NCBI RefSeq assembly: GCF_014643835.1
Contig: NZ_BMKD01000001.1
Coordinates: forward strand, 930,001 to 994,000
Direction: 5' to 3'
Length of the DNA: 64,000 nt
Origin: Mucilaginibacter rubeus
GTDB taxonomy: Bacteria > Bacteroidota > Bacteroidia > Sphingobacteriales > Sphingobacteriaceae
Part shown: piece after piece, positions 17,089 to 25,069 of the stretch
How positions within the stretch are numbered: position 1 is the first letter of the stretch
Layout: each line of letters begins with the position of its first letter
The notes under the pieces: model-generated
The model's database searches: none
What the model saw: only the letters and a program-made list of their open reading frames with translations
What the model was told of the DNA's origin: nothing
Position numbers and translations under genes: made by a program

Positions 17089-18120
17089 ATGAAGAAAGTT
17101 AAACGCACCACCATTTATGACATTGCCGCTAAGCTCGGCATAACCGCGTCTTCTGTATCAAGAGCGCTGAATAACAGCAGCCAGGTGAACGAAAAAACCA
17201 GGGAGCTGATCATCAAAACCGCCGATGAGCTCAATTATAAACGCAACACCCTTGCCTCCAACCTACGCAAAGGGCATTCAAAAACTATTGGCGTAGTGGT
17301 GCCGCGGATAAATCAGAACTTTTTCAGTAACGTGATAGCTGGCATTGAGGAAACAACTTATCAAAAAGGATATAACCTCATCATCTGCCAGTCGGGCGAA
17401 GTGCATGATAAAGAGATCCAGTGCGTTAATACGCTCATTAACCAGCATGTGGATTGTATTGTGATCTCGGTATCGGCCGATAGCTATGATTACCAGCACC
17501 TGCAAAATGTGCTTGACCATGGTATTCAGCTGATCCAGTTTGACCGTGTTGCTGAAGAACTGGAAACACTTAAAGTGATCAACGATAACGAACAGGCTTC
17601 ATTTGAAGCGGTATCGCACCTGATAGAGAACGGCTATAAACGTATCGCCTTACTTGAAGGCCCGCAAAACCTAAACATTTTTCGCCAGCGAAAAAACGGG
17701 TACCTAAGGGCATTAGAAACGCATAAGGTGAAAGTTATAGATGAACTGGTGGTTGAAAATGCGTGGACAAAGGAGCTTGGTGCCGAAGCTACCCGTAAAC
17801 TGCTTAACCTCCCCCACCCGCCGGATGCTATATTTGCCTCTACATCTGACTTTTCGGCTTTAGGTGTCTTGGAGGTAGCTAATATCATGAATATCAAGGT
17901 ACCGTCAGAATTGGGTATTTGCGGCTACTCCAATGAAGCTTTTACGGAGATTACCAGTCCATCGATAACTACTATAGATCAATTTAGTGTTTATATGGGC
18001 AAAACCATTGGCAACCTGTTTTTCCAGGAGATTGCCAGCATCGAGGTTTCGGTTAAACCCAAGATCATCAGTATTAAGCCTGAATTGATTATAAGAGGAT
18101 CAACAGCAAAGAAGGGATAA
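17089..18120 (+). CDS. LacI-family transcriptional regulator, probable xylose-responsive
   Basis: A DNA-binding regulator with an N-terminal LacI helix-turn-helix (TIYDIAAKLGITASSVSRALNNSSQVNEKTR, about residues 7-40) and hinge helix. A periplasmic-binding-protein-like ligand domain follows (KTIGVVVPRINQNFFSNVIAGIEE onward). The length from the ATG at 17089 is 343 aa. A TTG 12 bases earlier is also open but unneeded. It is divergent from xylB-xylA-symporter with a palindromic operator between them, so it probably represses that operon and itself until a xylose-derived ligand binds. The ligand is inferred from the neighbours. Confidence 0.92.
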   Translation: MKKVKRTTIYDIAAKLGITASSVSRALNNSSQVNEKTRELIIKTADELNYKRNTLASNLRKGHSKTIGVVVPRINQNFFSNVIAGIEETTYQKGYNLIICQSGEVHDKEIQCVNTLINQHVDCIVISVSADSYDYQHLQNVLDHGIQLIQFDRVAEELETLKVINDNEQASFEAVSHLIENGYKRIALLEGPQNLNIFRQRKNGYLRALETHKVKVIDELVVENAWTKELGAEATRKLLNLPHPPDAIFASTSDFSALGVLEVANIMNIKVPSELGICGYSNEAFTEITSPSITTIDQFSVYMGKTIGNLFFQEIASIEVSVKPKIISIKPELIIRGSTAKKG

Positions 18121-18162
18121 GTTAGCTCCTTATAAGATTGATGATTTATAAAGATTAAAATA

Positions 18163-18244
18163 AATGTCATTGCGTAGCGCGGCAATCGCATGCTATACAG
18201 AGCGGCCATGCTTCCGTGCGATCGCTTCGTGCCTCAATGACATT
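18163..18244. repeat. 82-base REP/MITE-like element with AATGTCATTG terminal inverted repeats
   Basis: The termini AATGTCATTG and CAATGACATT are perfect 10-base inverted repeats. The interior continues as an imperfect inverted repeat with GCAATCGCA opposite TGCGATCGC. No ORF is inside. It sits in the region upstream of cydA. A half-copy sharing GTCATTGCGA and CACGAAGC lies at 23369-23390. Confidence 0.65.
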
Positions 18245-18392
18245 TTTTTATTCGTAATTTTTACTAAAATTCCACCACAAATCCAACTCTTTCCCGATAA
18301 AAAACATATTTTAAATTCAATATCGATAAGCATTTAGTTACAGATTTGTTACATTAAGCTTTAATTTCAACCATTATTTAAGTATAACACGT

Positions 18393-19715
18393 ATGGATGA
18401 TTTTTTAGCCGCCAGATCTCAAATGGCTTTATCCTTAGGTTTTCATATCATATACTCCTGTATCGGTATGGTAATGCCGGTTTTCATGGCTATATCGCAT
18501 TATAAATGGATCAAAACTCAGGACCCGGTTTATAAAAACATCACTGTAGCCTGGAGTAAAGGCGTAGCTATATTTTTTGCTACCGGTGCGGTATCCGGCA
18601 CCATGCTCTCTTTTGAACTCGGGTTGCTTTGGCCAGGCTTCATGAAACACGCCGGACCGATCTTCGGGATGCCGTTTTCGTTAGAAGGCGTCGCCTTTTT
18701 CATCGAAGCTATAGCACTTGGCTTATTCCTTTATGGCTGGAACAAATTAAATAACTGGGTACATTGGACAGCCGGGGTTATTGTCGGTATAAGCGGCGTT
18801 GCATCAGGTATCCTCGTAGTGTCAGCCAATTCATGGATGAATAGTCCATCCGGTTTTGATTTTGTGAACGGACAGTATGTCAATATCGACCCTGTAAAAG
18901 CCATGTTTAACAAGGCCTGGTTTTCCGAGTCATTACATATGATCATAGCCGCCTTTTCGGCCACAGGCTTTGCAGTGGCTGGGATCCATGCGCTCATGAT
19001 CTACCGTAAAAAGAATATCGCTTTCCATACTAAGGCGTTTAAAATAGCTATCATCTTTGGAGCAGCCGCAGCTATTTTACAACCTTTCAGCGGCGACTTA
19101 TCAGCCAAAAACGCAGCTAAACGCCAGCCTGCAAAACTGGCCGCAATGGAAGCCTACTTCCACACCCAGGAATATGCACCCCTTGTTATCGGTGGTATTC
19201 CTGATACCGCTGCGAAAAAAGTGAATTACGGTTTAGAGATCCCCGGCCTGTTAAGCTTTTTAGTACATGACAATTTTAAAACACAGGTAAACGGGTTGGA
19301 CAAGATCCCTGTTAAAAACCAGCCGCCGGTAGCTGTTACGCACTATGCTTTCCAGATTATGGTTGGGATAGGTGTTTTGATGATGCTGATCGGGATTATT
19401 TACTTTTACGAGCTCTGGAAAAAGAAGGACCTGCTCTCCAAACCATGGTTCCTGAAAACCTTTATCTGGGCAACTCCACTGGGCTTTATAGCCCTCGAGG
19501 CCGGCTGGACGGTGACCGAGATTGGCCGGCAGCCCTGGATCATACAAGGTGTTATGCGTACCAGCGAGGCAGTTACGCCAATGCCGGGTATCCAATATTC
19601 GTTTTACCTGTTCAGCTTTATTTATTTTACGCTGAGTGTAGCTGTTATATTTTTATTAAAAAGGCAAATCCAGATGGTGCCTGAATTGTATGACCGTAAA
19701 ACCGCACAGTCATGA
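18393..19715 (+). CDS. cydA: Cytochrome bd ubiquinol oxidase subunit I
   Basis: Subunit I of the bd-type terminal oxidase, which oxidises quinol and reduces oxygen with high affinity in the inner membrane. The axial heme histidine in LSLGFHIIYS (H18), a second His in ESLHMIIAAF (about H182) and the conserved GRQPW motif (about residues 377-381) are visible. At 440 aa it is of the short Q-loop class. It overlaps cydB by 4 bases. The upstream 270 bases hold a REP-like element but no clear regulator site. No cydX-like microgene is evident after cydB. Confidence 0.96.
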   Translation: MDDFLAARSQMALSLGFHIIYSCIGMVMPVFMAISHYKWIKTQDPVYKNITVAWSKGVAIFFATGAVSGTMLSFELGLLWPGFMKHAGPIFGMPFSLEGVAFFIEAIALGLFLYGWNKLNNWVHWTAGVIVGISGVASGILVVSANSWMNSPSGFDFVNGQYVNIDPVKAMFNKAWFSESLHMIIAAFSATGFAVAGIHALMIYRKKNIAFHTKAFKIAIIFGAAAAILQPFSGDLSAKNAAKRQPAKLAAMEAYFHTQEYAPLVIGGIPDTAAKKVNYGLEIPGLLSFLVHDNFKTQVNGLDKIPVKNQPPVAVTHYAFQIMVGIGVLMMLIGIIYFYELWKKKDLLSKPWFLKTFIWATPLGFIALEAGWTVTEIGRQPWIIQGVMRTSEAVTPMPGIQYSFYLFSFIYFTLSVAVIFLLKRQIQMVPELYDRKTAQS

Positions 19716-20725
19716 TGCTATATATTGTAATCCTATTTCTTTTTGCGGCTATCACCCTCTACTTTTTATTGGGCGGAGCTGATTTCGGCGCTGGCATTAT
19801 CGAACTTTTTACATCAACTGACAATAAACACCGCACGCGCAAGATCATGTACCAGGCTATCGGCCCTATTTGGGAGGCCAATCACATGTGGCTTATTATT
19901 ACCGTGGTAGTTTTGTTTGTGGGCTTTCCTGTTATCTATAGCGAAATGTGCATCTACCTGCATATTCCGCTGCTGGTGATGTTGCTTGGCGTTATAGCCC
20001 GGGGTACCGCATTTTCGTTCCGTAACTATGATGCTATTAAGGACGAAAAAACACAGGCATTTTATACGCATATATTCTTTTATTCAAGTTTTGTTACGCC
20101 GTTGTTCCTGGGCATCATTGCAGGCAGCGCCCTATCCGGGCAGATTGATCCTAAAGCCACTGATTTTCTGCACGCTTACATCTTTAGCTGGTTCAATTGG
20201 TTTTCGGTATCTGTTGGCTTTTTTACCGTGGCACTGTGTGGCTTCCTTGCAGCTATTTATATAGTTGGTGAAACGGAAGATGTTGACGAAATTAAACGCT
20301 ACATCCGCAAGGCGAAGATCATGAACATTGCTGCCGTAATATGCGGTGCATTGGTATTCCTGGCATCTCATTTTGAACATGTTCACCTCGCTAACTGGAT
20401 TTTTGGCAATCCTGTAAGTTTAGTTGCAGTAATAGCTGCAACCATTTCATTGGCAGTACTTTATCTGATCATATCACATCGCCGTAACCGGCAATGGATT
20501 AGGGTACTTGCTGCTTTCCAGGTGTGTATGATCCTGATATCGGTTGGGTTTTCGCGTTTCCCGAGATTTGTTATTTTTAAGGACGGCAGCTCCATGTCTT
20601 TACTTACCGAACACGCCAACAGCAACAGTATTGATGACTTAGGGATTGGTTTATTGGTAGGTAGCTTATTTATATTGCCGGCGCTGGGGTATTTGTATTA
20701 TGCGTTTAAGAAGAAAGACCGTTGA
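19712..20725 (+). CDS. cydB: Cytochrome bd ubiquinol oxidase subunit II
   Basis: Subunit II of cytochrome bd oxidase, a polytopic membrane protein that stabilises the heme-bearing subunit. The N-terminus YFLLGGADFGAGIIEL and the GPIWEANHMWLIITVVVLFVGFPVIYS segment are highly characteristic. The length is 337 aa. It starts within the last codons of cydA (4-base overlap), consistent with translational coupling and complex assembly. Confidence 0.96.
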   Translation: MMLYIVILFLFAAITLYFLLGGADFGAGIIELFTSTDNKHRTRKIMYQAIGPIWEANHMWLIITVVVLFVGFPVIYSEMCIYLHIPLLVMLLGVIARGTAFSFRNYDAIKDEKTQAFYTHIFFYSSFVTPLFLGIIAGSALSGQIDPKATDFLHAYIFSWFNWFSVSVGFFTVALCGFLAAIYIVGETEDVDEIKRYIRKAKIMNIAAVICGALVFLASHFEHVHLANWIFGNPVSLVAVIAATISLAVLYLIISHRRNRQWIRVLAAFQVCMILISVGFSRFPRFVIFKDGSSMSLLTEHANSNSIDDLGIGLLVGSLFILPALGYLYYAFKKKDR

Positions 20726-20825
20726 TTTTTTGATTATGCTGATTTCGTTGATTCTGTATTGATCGATAGTTTGATATAACCATCCTTGTCTATCCTGTTG
20801 TCGATAGAGTTTTATTTTCAAATAT

Positions 20826-20833
20826 TACATTTG
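20826..20833 (+). promoter_or_regulatory. Candidate -7 box (TACATTTG) abutting the GntR gene start
   Basis: The octamer matches TAnnTTTG but ends only 4 bases before the GTG start codon, which would make the transcript nearly leaderless. Spacing to an upstream TTG at 20798-20800 is longer than usual. It may be coincidental. Confidence 0.3.
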
Positions 20834-20837
20834 TGTT

Positions 20838-21866
20838 GTGAAGAACTATTTAAAGATCCTGTCAATCGACGAATACTCCATTACGCCTAAGTACCTGCAA
20901 CTCTCCAATGCTATTATCAGGGCCATTGAAAGCGGGCAGATTGTAAAGGATGATATGCTCCCTTCTATCAATGATCTCAGCTATGCACTGGATACTTCAC
21001 GTAATACCATTGAGCGCGTTTATAAAGAATTGAAGGAAAAAGGCATAGTAAGCTCTGTTCCGGGAAAAGGCTTTTTTATTTCCAATACCGATTTTCAGAA
21101 GCCGCTTAAGATTTTCCTGTTATTCAACAAACTCAGCGCGCATAAGAAAATTATTTATGACGCCTTTGTTGCTACCATTGGTGAGCAGGCCGCCATAGAT
21201 TTTTATATCTACAACAATGATTTTTACTTTTTTAAAAAGATCATTGCCGAGAATATTCAGAGCGATTATGCCAAATACATCATTATCCCACATTTTTTAG
21301 ATAATGAAACCAAGGCCCATGAAATCATCAACACCATCCCTAAAGACAAGCTGATTTTACTGGATAACCTTGTACCTGGTGTAAACGGTAAATTTGCAGC
21401 GATATATGAGAATTTTGCTACGGATGTCTATGAAGCACTGAAGAACATGTTGGATAACCTGAGTAAATACCATACGCTCAAGCTGATTTTCCCCGGTAAA
21501 ACCTATCATTCTAAAGAGATCATGAAGGGGTTCCTGAATTTTTGCAGGCAGTATGCTTTTGAGTATGATATCGTTGAAACGCTATCGACAGAAACAATCC
21601 AAAAAAATACGGTATATATCAGTCTTACAGAGGATGACCTGGTTGAGCTCATTAAAAAAATCATCGCTTCCGATCTAAAAGTGGCTAAGGACGTTGGCGT
21701 GATATCCTATAACGAAACGGCGCTTAAAGAGATCATTCTTGACGGTATCACCACCATCTCAACCGATTTTAAATTAATGGGCAGCAAAACCGCCGAGTTT
21801 GCGTTGAATAACTGCCACGAGCATTTTGCAGTGCCGTTTACGGTGAGGTTGAGGAGTTCGTTGTAG
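20838..21866 (+). CDS. GntR-family regulator with LacI-type ligand-binding domain
   Basis: A hybrid transcription factor. The N-terminal GntR winged helix (ITPKYLQLSNAIIRAIESGQIVKDDMLPSINDLSYALDTSRNTIERVYKELKEKGIV, about residues 15-75) is joined to a C-terminal periplasmic-binding-like sugar-sensing domain. This is the AraR-like arrangement common among carbohydrate regulators in Bacteroidota and Firmicutes. The start is GTG; the HTH begins so early that no later ATG can serve. It is convergent with the double-DUF1080 gene. No sugar operon is directly attached, so its target is unknown. Confidence 0.86.
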   Translation: MKNYLKILSIDEYSITPKYLQLSNAIIRAIESGQIVKDDMLPSINDLSYALDTSRNTIERVYKELKEKGIVSSVPGKGFFISNTDFQKPLKIFLLFNKLSAHKKIIYDAFVATIGEQAAIDFYIYNNDFYFFKKIIAENIQSDYAKYIIIPHFLDNETKAHEIINTIPKDKLILLDNLVPGVNGKFAAIYENFATDVYEALKNMLDNLSKYHTLKLIFPGKTYHSKEIMKGFLNFCRQYAFEYDIVETLSTETIQKNTVYISLTEDDLVELIKKIIASDLKVAKDVGVISYNETALKEIILDGITTISTDFKLMGSKTAEFALNNCHEHFAVPFTVRLRSSL

Positions 21867-21867
21867 C

Positions 21868-21891
21868 ACCCTAACCTCCTAAAGGGGGAAC
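21868..21891. repeat. GC-rich repeat with CTCCTAAAGGGGG core, copy 3
   Basis: A degenerate third copy of the element seen beside corA. It starts just after the GntR-family stop codon and precedes a perfect palindrome. Confidence 0.5.
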
Positions 21892-21911
21892 GATAGTTTA
21901 AAAGTAACGAT

Positions 21912-21955
21912 GAATCCGGACTTGCGAAGTTTTAAAACTTCGCAAGTCCGGATTC
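21912..21955. repeat. Perfect 44-base palindrome between convergent genes, likely bidirectional terminator
   Basis: The two 22-base arms are exact reverse complements with no spacer; the centre reads CGAAGTTTTAAAACTTCG. It lies between the convergent GntR-type regulator and the DUF1080 gene. A shorter variant of the same element lies at 30415-30447 with matched base changes in both arms. Confidence 0.8.
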
Positions 21956-21973
21956 CGCAATTTGAAGCTATTT

Positions 21974-23335
21974 TTATTTTAAGTTCTTAACCTTAATACT
22001 TCTAAAAAACACCTCATTGCCATGATCTTGTAGCAATAAATGGCCCTCGGGAGCTTCGCCGAAGTTTTTCCAGATTTTGTACTTGCTGATGGCTACCAGG
22101 TCGCGAAAAGCTTTTGAACCACGGTCGTATTCCAGCACTTTAACGCCGTTCAGGTAGTGCTCAACATGGTTGTTTGGATATACTACCACACGACCAGTAT
22201 TCCAGGCACCTATCGGGTGTATAAAACGTTCTTGTTTATTGGCTTTGATAAGGTCATACAACGAGGCTAATGTACGGTCGCCATCACGGCCAAGTTTGGC
22301 ATCGGGGTGCAGTTTATCATCAAGTACCTGGTACTCCAGGCCAATAGCCGACCCTTTGGTAACTTCAGACAGGGTGACAAAATATTTGACACCGCTATTA
22401 GCACCCGGAGTAAGCTTAAACTCAAACGACAGGTCAAAAGCGCTATAATTATCATTGGTGACGATATCGCCGCCGCCAGATTCTTCCTGTCCGGCAGAGG
22501 GCAGCACATGCATAGTACCGTCAGCATATTCCCAGCCTTTATCCGGGAAACCTTTAAGGGTAGCACCGCGCCAGCCTGTATTGGTTTTGCCATCGTATAA
22601 TAATTTCCATCCGTTTGCTTTTTCAGCAGCAGTTATGCTGTTTGGTGTAAGGTTAACAACATACACATCCTTTGGAAACCGGGTAGCTTTTAAATTAGTG
22701 GTTTTAATGTTTATGTTTTTGAAGTATACCTTTTTATTAGCCTGCTTTTCTTCGCTTACCGCATGCACCTGTAAAGCGATAAAGCCTTTGCTGTCGATAG
22801 TATCAACAACATCGCTTGCAGGGACACCGTTTACCCATGTTTTCATCTCGTTGCCGATGCATTCAATTTTGATGTGATTGTATTCGCCTACTTTAAAAGC
22901 ATCCTTGGCTTTAGGGTTCAGATCAAGCGGGTATAGCCAATCGCGCCGGCCTTCGTCATAAATGCCACCAGTCCATTTGCGTGAAGATGGGTCTATTTCA
23001 AATTGCCTGCCATAAACTTTTCCTTTGCCCTTATTACCGGCCGGGTCGTAATGGCTGCGGGTTTGCACGCCCGAATTACTCAACTCACTTTCAATTTTTG
23101 CATCCAACTCTAATATAAAATTACCGTATTCCTTTTCGGTAACTAAAAATGAATTGCCCGAGTTGAGTACAGTAGTGCCTACTATGGCTCCGTCCTCTAC
23201 TTTATAATCGGCATTGCCGGCAAGTTTTTTCCAGCCTTTTAGGGTTTTACCATCAAACAGTTTGGTTTGCGCGCTTACTGGGCTAAATGCCGTTGACGCC
23301 AAAAGCATAATTGCAGGGTAGATTATTTTTTTCAT
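21974..23335 (-). CDS. Tandem DUF1080 (3-keto-disaccharide hydrolase family) exported protein
   Basis: A secreted protein with two copies of the DUF1080 jelly-roll domain (about residues 22-215 and 235-450). The start is a signal peptide ending near the SVSAQT site. The paired repeats share the pattern TKLFDGKTLKGWKKL / WKLLYDGKTNTGWRGA at their starts and HxxGEWN-like segments later. DUF1080 enzymes are known or predicted to cleave 3-keto-glycosides or act as lyases on them. The following gene on the same strand is a Gfo/Idh/MocA oxidoreductase, a class that can make 3-keto sugars, so a shared pathway is plausible. The glycoside substrate is unknown. Confidence 0.85.
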   Translation of the reverse strand: MKKIIYPAIMLLASTAFSPVSAQTKLFDGKTLKGWKKLAGNADYKVEDGAIVGTTVLNSGNSFLVTEKEYGNFILELDAKIESELSNSGVQTRSHYDPAGNKGKGKVYGRQFEIDPSSRKWTGGIYDEGRRDWLYPLDLNPKAKDAFKVGEYNHIKIECIGNEMKTWVNGVPASDVVDTIDSKGFIALQVHAVSEEKQANKKVYFKNINIKTTNLKATRFPKDVYVVNLTPNSITAAEKANGWKLLYDGKTNTGWRGATLKGFPDKGWEYADGTMHVLPSAGQEESGGGDIVTNDNYSAFDLSFEFKLTPGANSGVKYFVTLSEVTKGSAIGLEYQVLDDKLHPDAKLGRDGDRTLASLYDLIKANKQERFIHPIGAWNTGRVVVYPNNHVEHYLNGVKVLEYDRGSKAFRDLVAISKYKIWKNFGEAPEGHLLLQDHGNEVFFRSIKVKNLK

Positions 23336-23368
23336 ATTTGATATTTTCTTGTTTGATTAAAATAAATC

Positions 23369-23390
23369 GTCATTGCGAACACGAAGCAAC
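23369..23390. repeat. Half-copy of the GTCATTG element
   Basis: A 22-base stretch with GTCATTGCGA followed by CACGAAGC. It matches the reverse complement of one arm of the 18163-18244 element, and the second arm is absent. It sits in the 70-base gap between the oxidoreductase and DUF1080 genes. Confidence 0.5.
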
Positions 23391-23405
23391 AGCGTAATTA
23401 AGAAA

Positions 23406-24743
23406 TTACACTTTCACTTCCCAACCCTTTTCATATTCGCGGCTCCAAAGCTTTTGAGCTTCAGGGTCATTTAAAATATGACCATTATTTGGATCGATAT
23501 GCAATACACGATCAACGCGATATGAGATATTGCCTAATTGCGGCAACAGGGTTGATTTGAAACCGATCTCAATCGGGCAGTTCAGTTTATCTGTACCTCT
23601 TACTGAGTCGACAAAGTTTTTCATGTGGAAGCCATCCAACGCCTCCGTTGGGCTTACCTTGTTGGTGCCATCAACCTTGGTATCATCTTTAATTTCTTTT
23701 ACCAATTTGTTATCACCGTCGTAAACCCGGTAGCTATTGCCGCTGTCATAAAACAGGGTGCCTTTATCGCCATAAAATACTACCCCCCTGCTTAATTTTT
23801 CAATATCGAAACCATTGCAACTGCGGCACTCCCATTCGGCTGCTGTGTTGTTAGGGAAATTGTAAAGGATATTTTGTGTATCGGGTGTTTGCCAGTCATC
23901 ATTAAAATGGAACCGGCCACCTGTTGATACTACCTTGTTGGGATAGTCGACACCGAGCCCCCAACGAATTACGTCGAGTTCATGCGTGCCATTATTAAGC
24001 GCTTCGCCTGTACCCCAGTTCCAAAACCAATGCCAGTTATAATGGATCAGGTTATCCTGGTAAGGCTTTCTTGGCGCCGGGCCCTGCCATAAATCATAAT
24101 TTAAGTTGGGCGGCACAGGTGCGAGTTTACCTTTGCCAATACTTGCGCGGTGGTTGGTATACCAACCTTTAGCATAATAGGTACGACCGATTACACCTTC
24201 ATGCAATTCTTTTACCATAGCCTGCACATTAGAGAACGAACGGCGCTGGCTCCCCATTTGCACCAGTCGTTTATATTTATTTGCCGCTTCAACAGCCATT
24301 TCCCCTTCATGCGGATTATGACTGCATGGTTTTTCTACATAAACGTGTTTACCGGCCTGACAGGCCATAATTGTTGCGGGTGCATGCCAGTGATCGGGCG
24401 GCGCAACCACTACTGCATCAAGATCCTTTATCTCCAGCATTTTGCGGATATCCGTTAAACCCTTCGGCTTTTTCCGTGTTTGCTTATAGATAGCATCAAT
24501 TGTTTTAGCAACCACGTTTGAGTCAACATCGCAGATATACCCAATCTCTACATTAGGCAGCTTAGCAAAACTTTGGGCAAGGTACAGCCCGCGGCTGTTG
24601 GTGCCCATCATTCCTAATACTACTTTTTCGTTGGGCGATCCTTTAAAAAATCCGGCGGCTTTTGACAGTTGAGGCGCAAGCAGGAAACTTGTACCAGCTA
24701 CAGCAGTGGATTGAATAAACTTTCTACGATTGATCATATTCAA
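23406..24743 (-). CDS. Gfo/Idh/MocA family oxidoreductase with Tat signal
   Basis: An NAD(P)-dependent sugar oxidoreductase exported by the Tat route. The N-terminus NRRKFIQSTAVAGTSFLL is a twin-arginine signal. The Rossmann part (VVLGMMGTNSRGLYLAQSF) follows, as does the conserved VEKPCSHNPHEG segment with the catalytic-type EKP lysine. The length is 445 aa. It lies directly upstream of the DUF1080 gene in the same direction, about 70 bases apart. Periplasmic members of this family oxidise sugar hydroxyls, and with DUF1080 they may form 3-keto-glycoside chemistry. Substrate is inferred only. The start could also be the Met two codons later. Confidence 0.87.
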   Translation of the reverse strand: MNMINRRKFIQSTAVAGTSFLLAPQLSKAAGFFKGSPNEKVVLGMMGTNSRGLYLAQSFAKLPNVEIGYICDVDSNVVAKTIDAIYKQTRKKPKGLTDIRKMLEIKDLDAVVVAPPDHWHAPATIMACQAGKHVYVEKPCSHNPHEGEMAVEAANKYKRLVQMGSQRRSFSNVQAMVKELHEGVIGRTYYAKGWYTNHRASIGKGKLAPVPPNLNYDLWQGPAPRKPYQDNLIHYNWHWFWNWGTGEALNNGTHELDVIRWGLGVDYPNKVVSTGGRFHFNDDWQTPDTQNILYNFPNNTAAEWECRSCNGFDIEKLSRGVVFYGDKGTLFYDSGNSYRVYDGDNKLVKEIKDDTKVDGTNKVSPTEALDGFHMKNFVDSVRGTDKLNCPIEIGFKSTLLPQLGNISYRVDRVLHIDPNNGHILNDPEAQKLWSREYEKGWEVKV

Positions 24744-24871
24744 AACAGGTTAATTGGGTTGATAAGCGCGCCCCGGCGGACTGCGCCGCAAATTAGCTAA
24801 GTTTTGGAAAGGGCTAAAGCTATCCGGCCATTTTTTTATGAAGCAATTGTAATTTAACTGTTACTTAATTG

Positions 24872-25012
24872 AGCTTAAAGCGGAAAGCGAAGATCATAAA
24901 GGTTACTCAAGCTTAAAGCAAAAAGCCTAAGGCTGAAAGCGAAGATAGTCAACGTTAAATAATTTCGACTATCAAACTATTGGCTTTAGGCTTTCAGCCT
25001 TAAGCTTTTAGC
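24872..25012. repeat. Low-complexity AAAGC-rich region with a long imperfect inverted repeat
   Basis: The 326-base gap between the oxidoreductase and the amidase-like gene contains GCTTAAAGC/GAAAGC units as direct repeats near 24872 and 24911. A roughly 42-base arm (24909-24950) is imperfectly inverted at 24967-25012, sharing AAGGCTGAAAGC and GATAGTC blocks. No coding potential is seen. Confidence 0.6.
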
Positions 25013-25022
25013 TTTTAAAGCG

Positions 25023-25042
25023 AAAAGCCCCATCAAGGGGCT
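25023..25042 (-). terminator. Terminator after the amidase-like gene
   Basis: Minus-strand stem AGCCCC-TTGAT-GGGGCT followed by TTTTCG. It lies 28 bases past the stop codon at 25070. Its short, GC-rich stem and T-rich tail fit intrinsic termination. Confidence 0.7.
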
Positions 25043-25069
25043 CCGGGAGTATTAATTTGCAGGACATGC

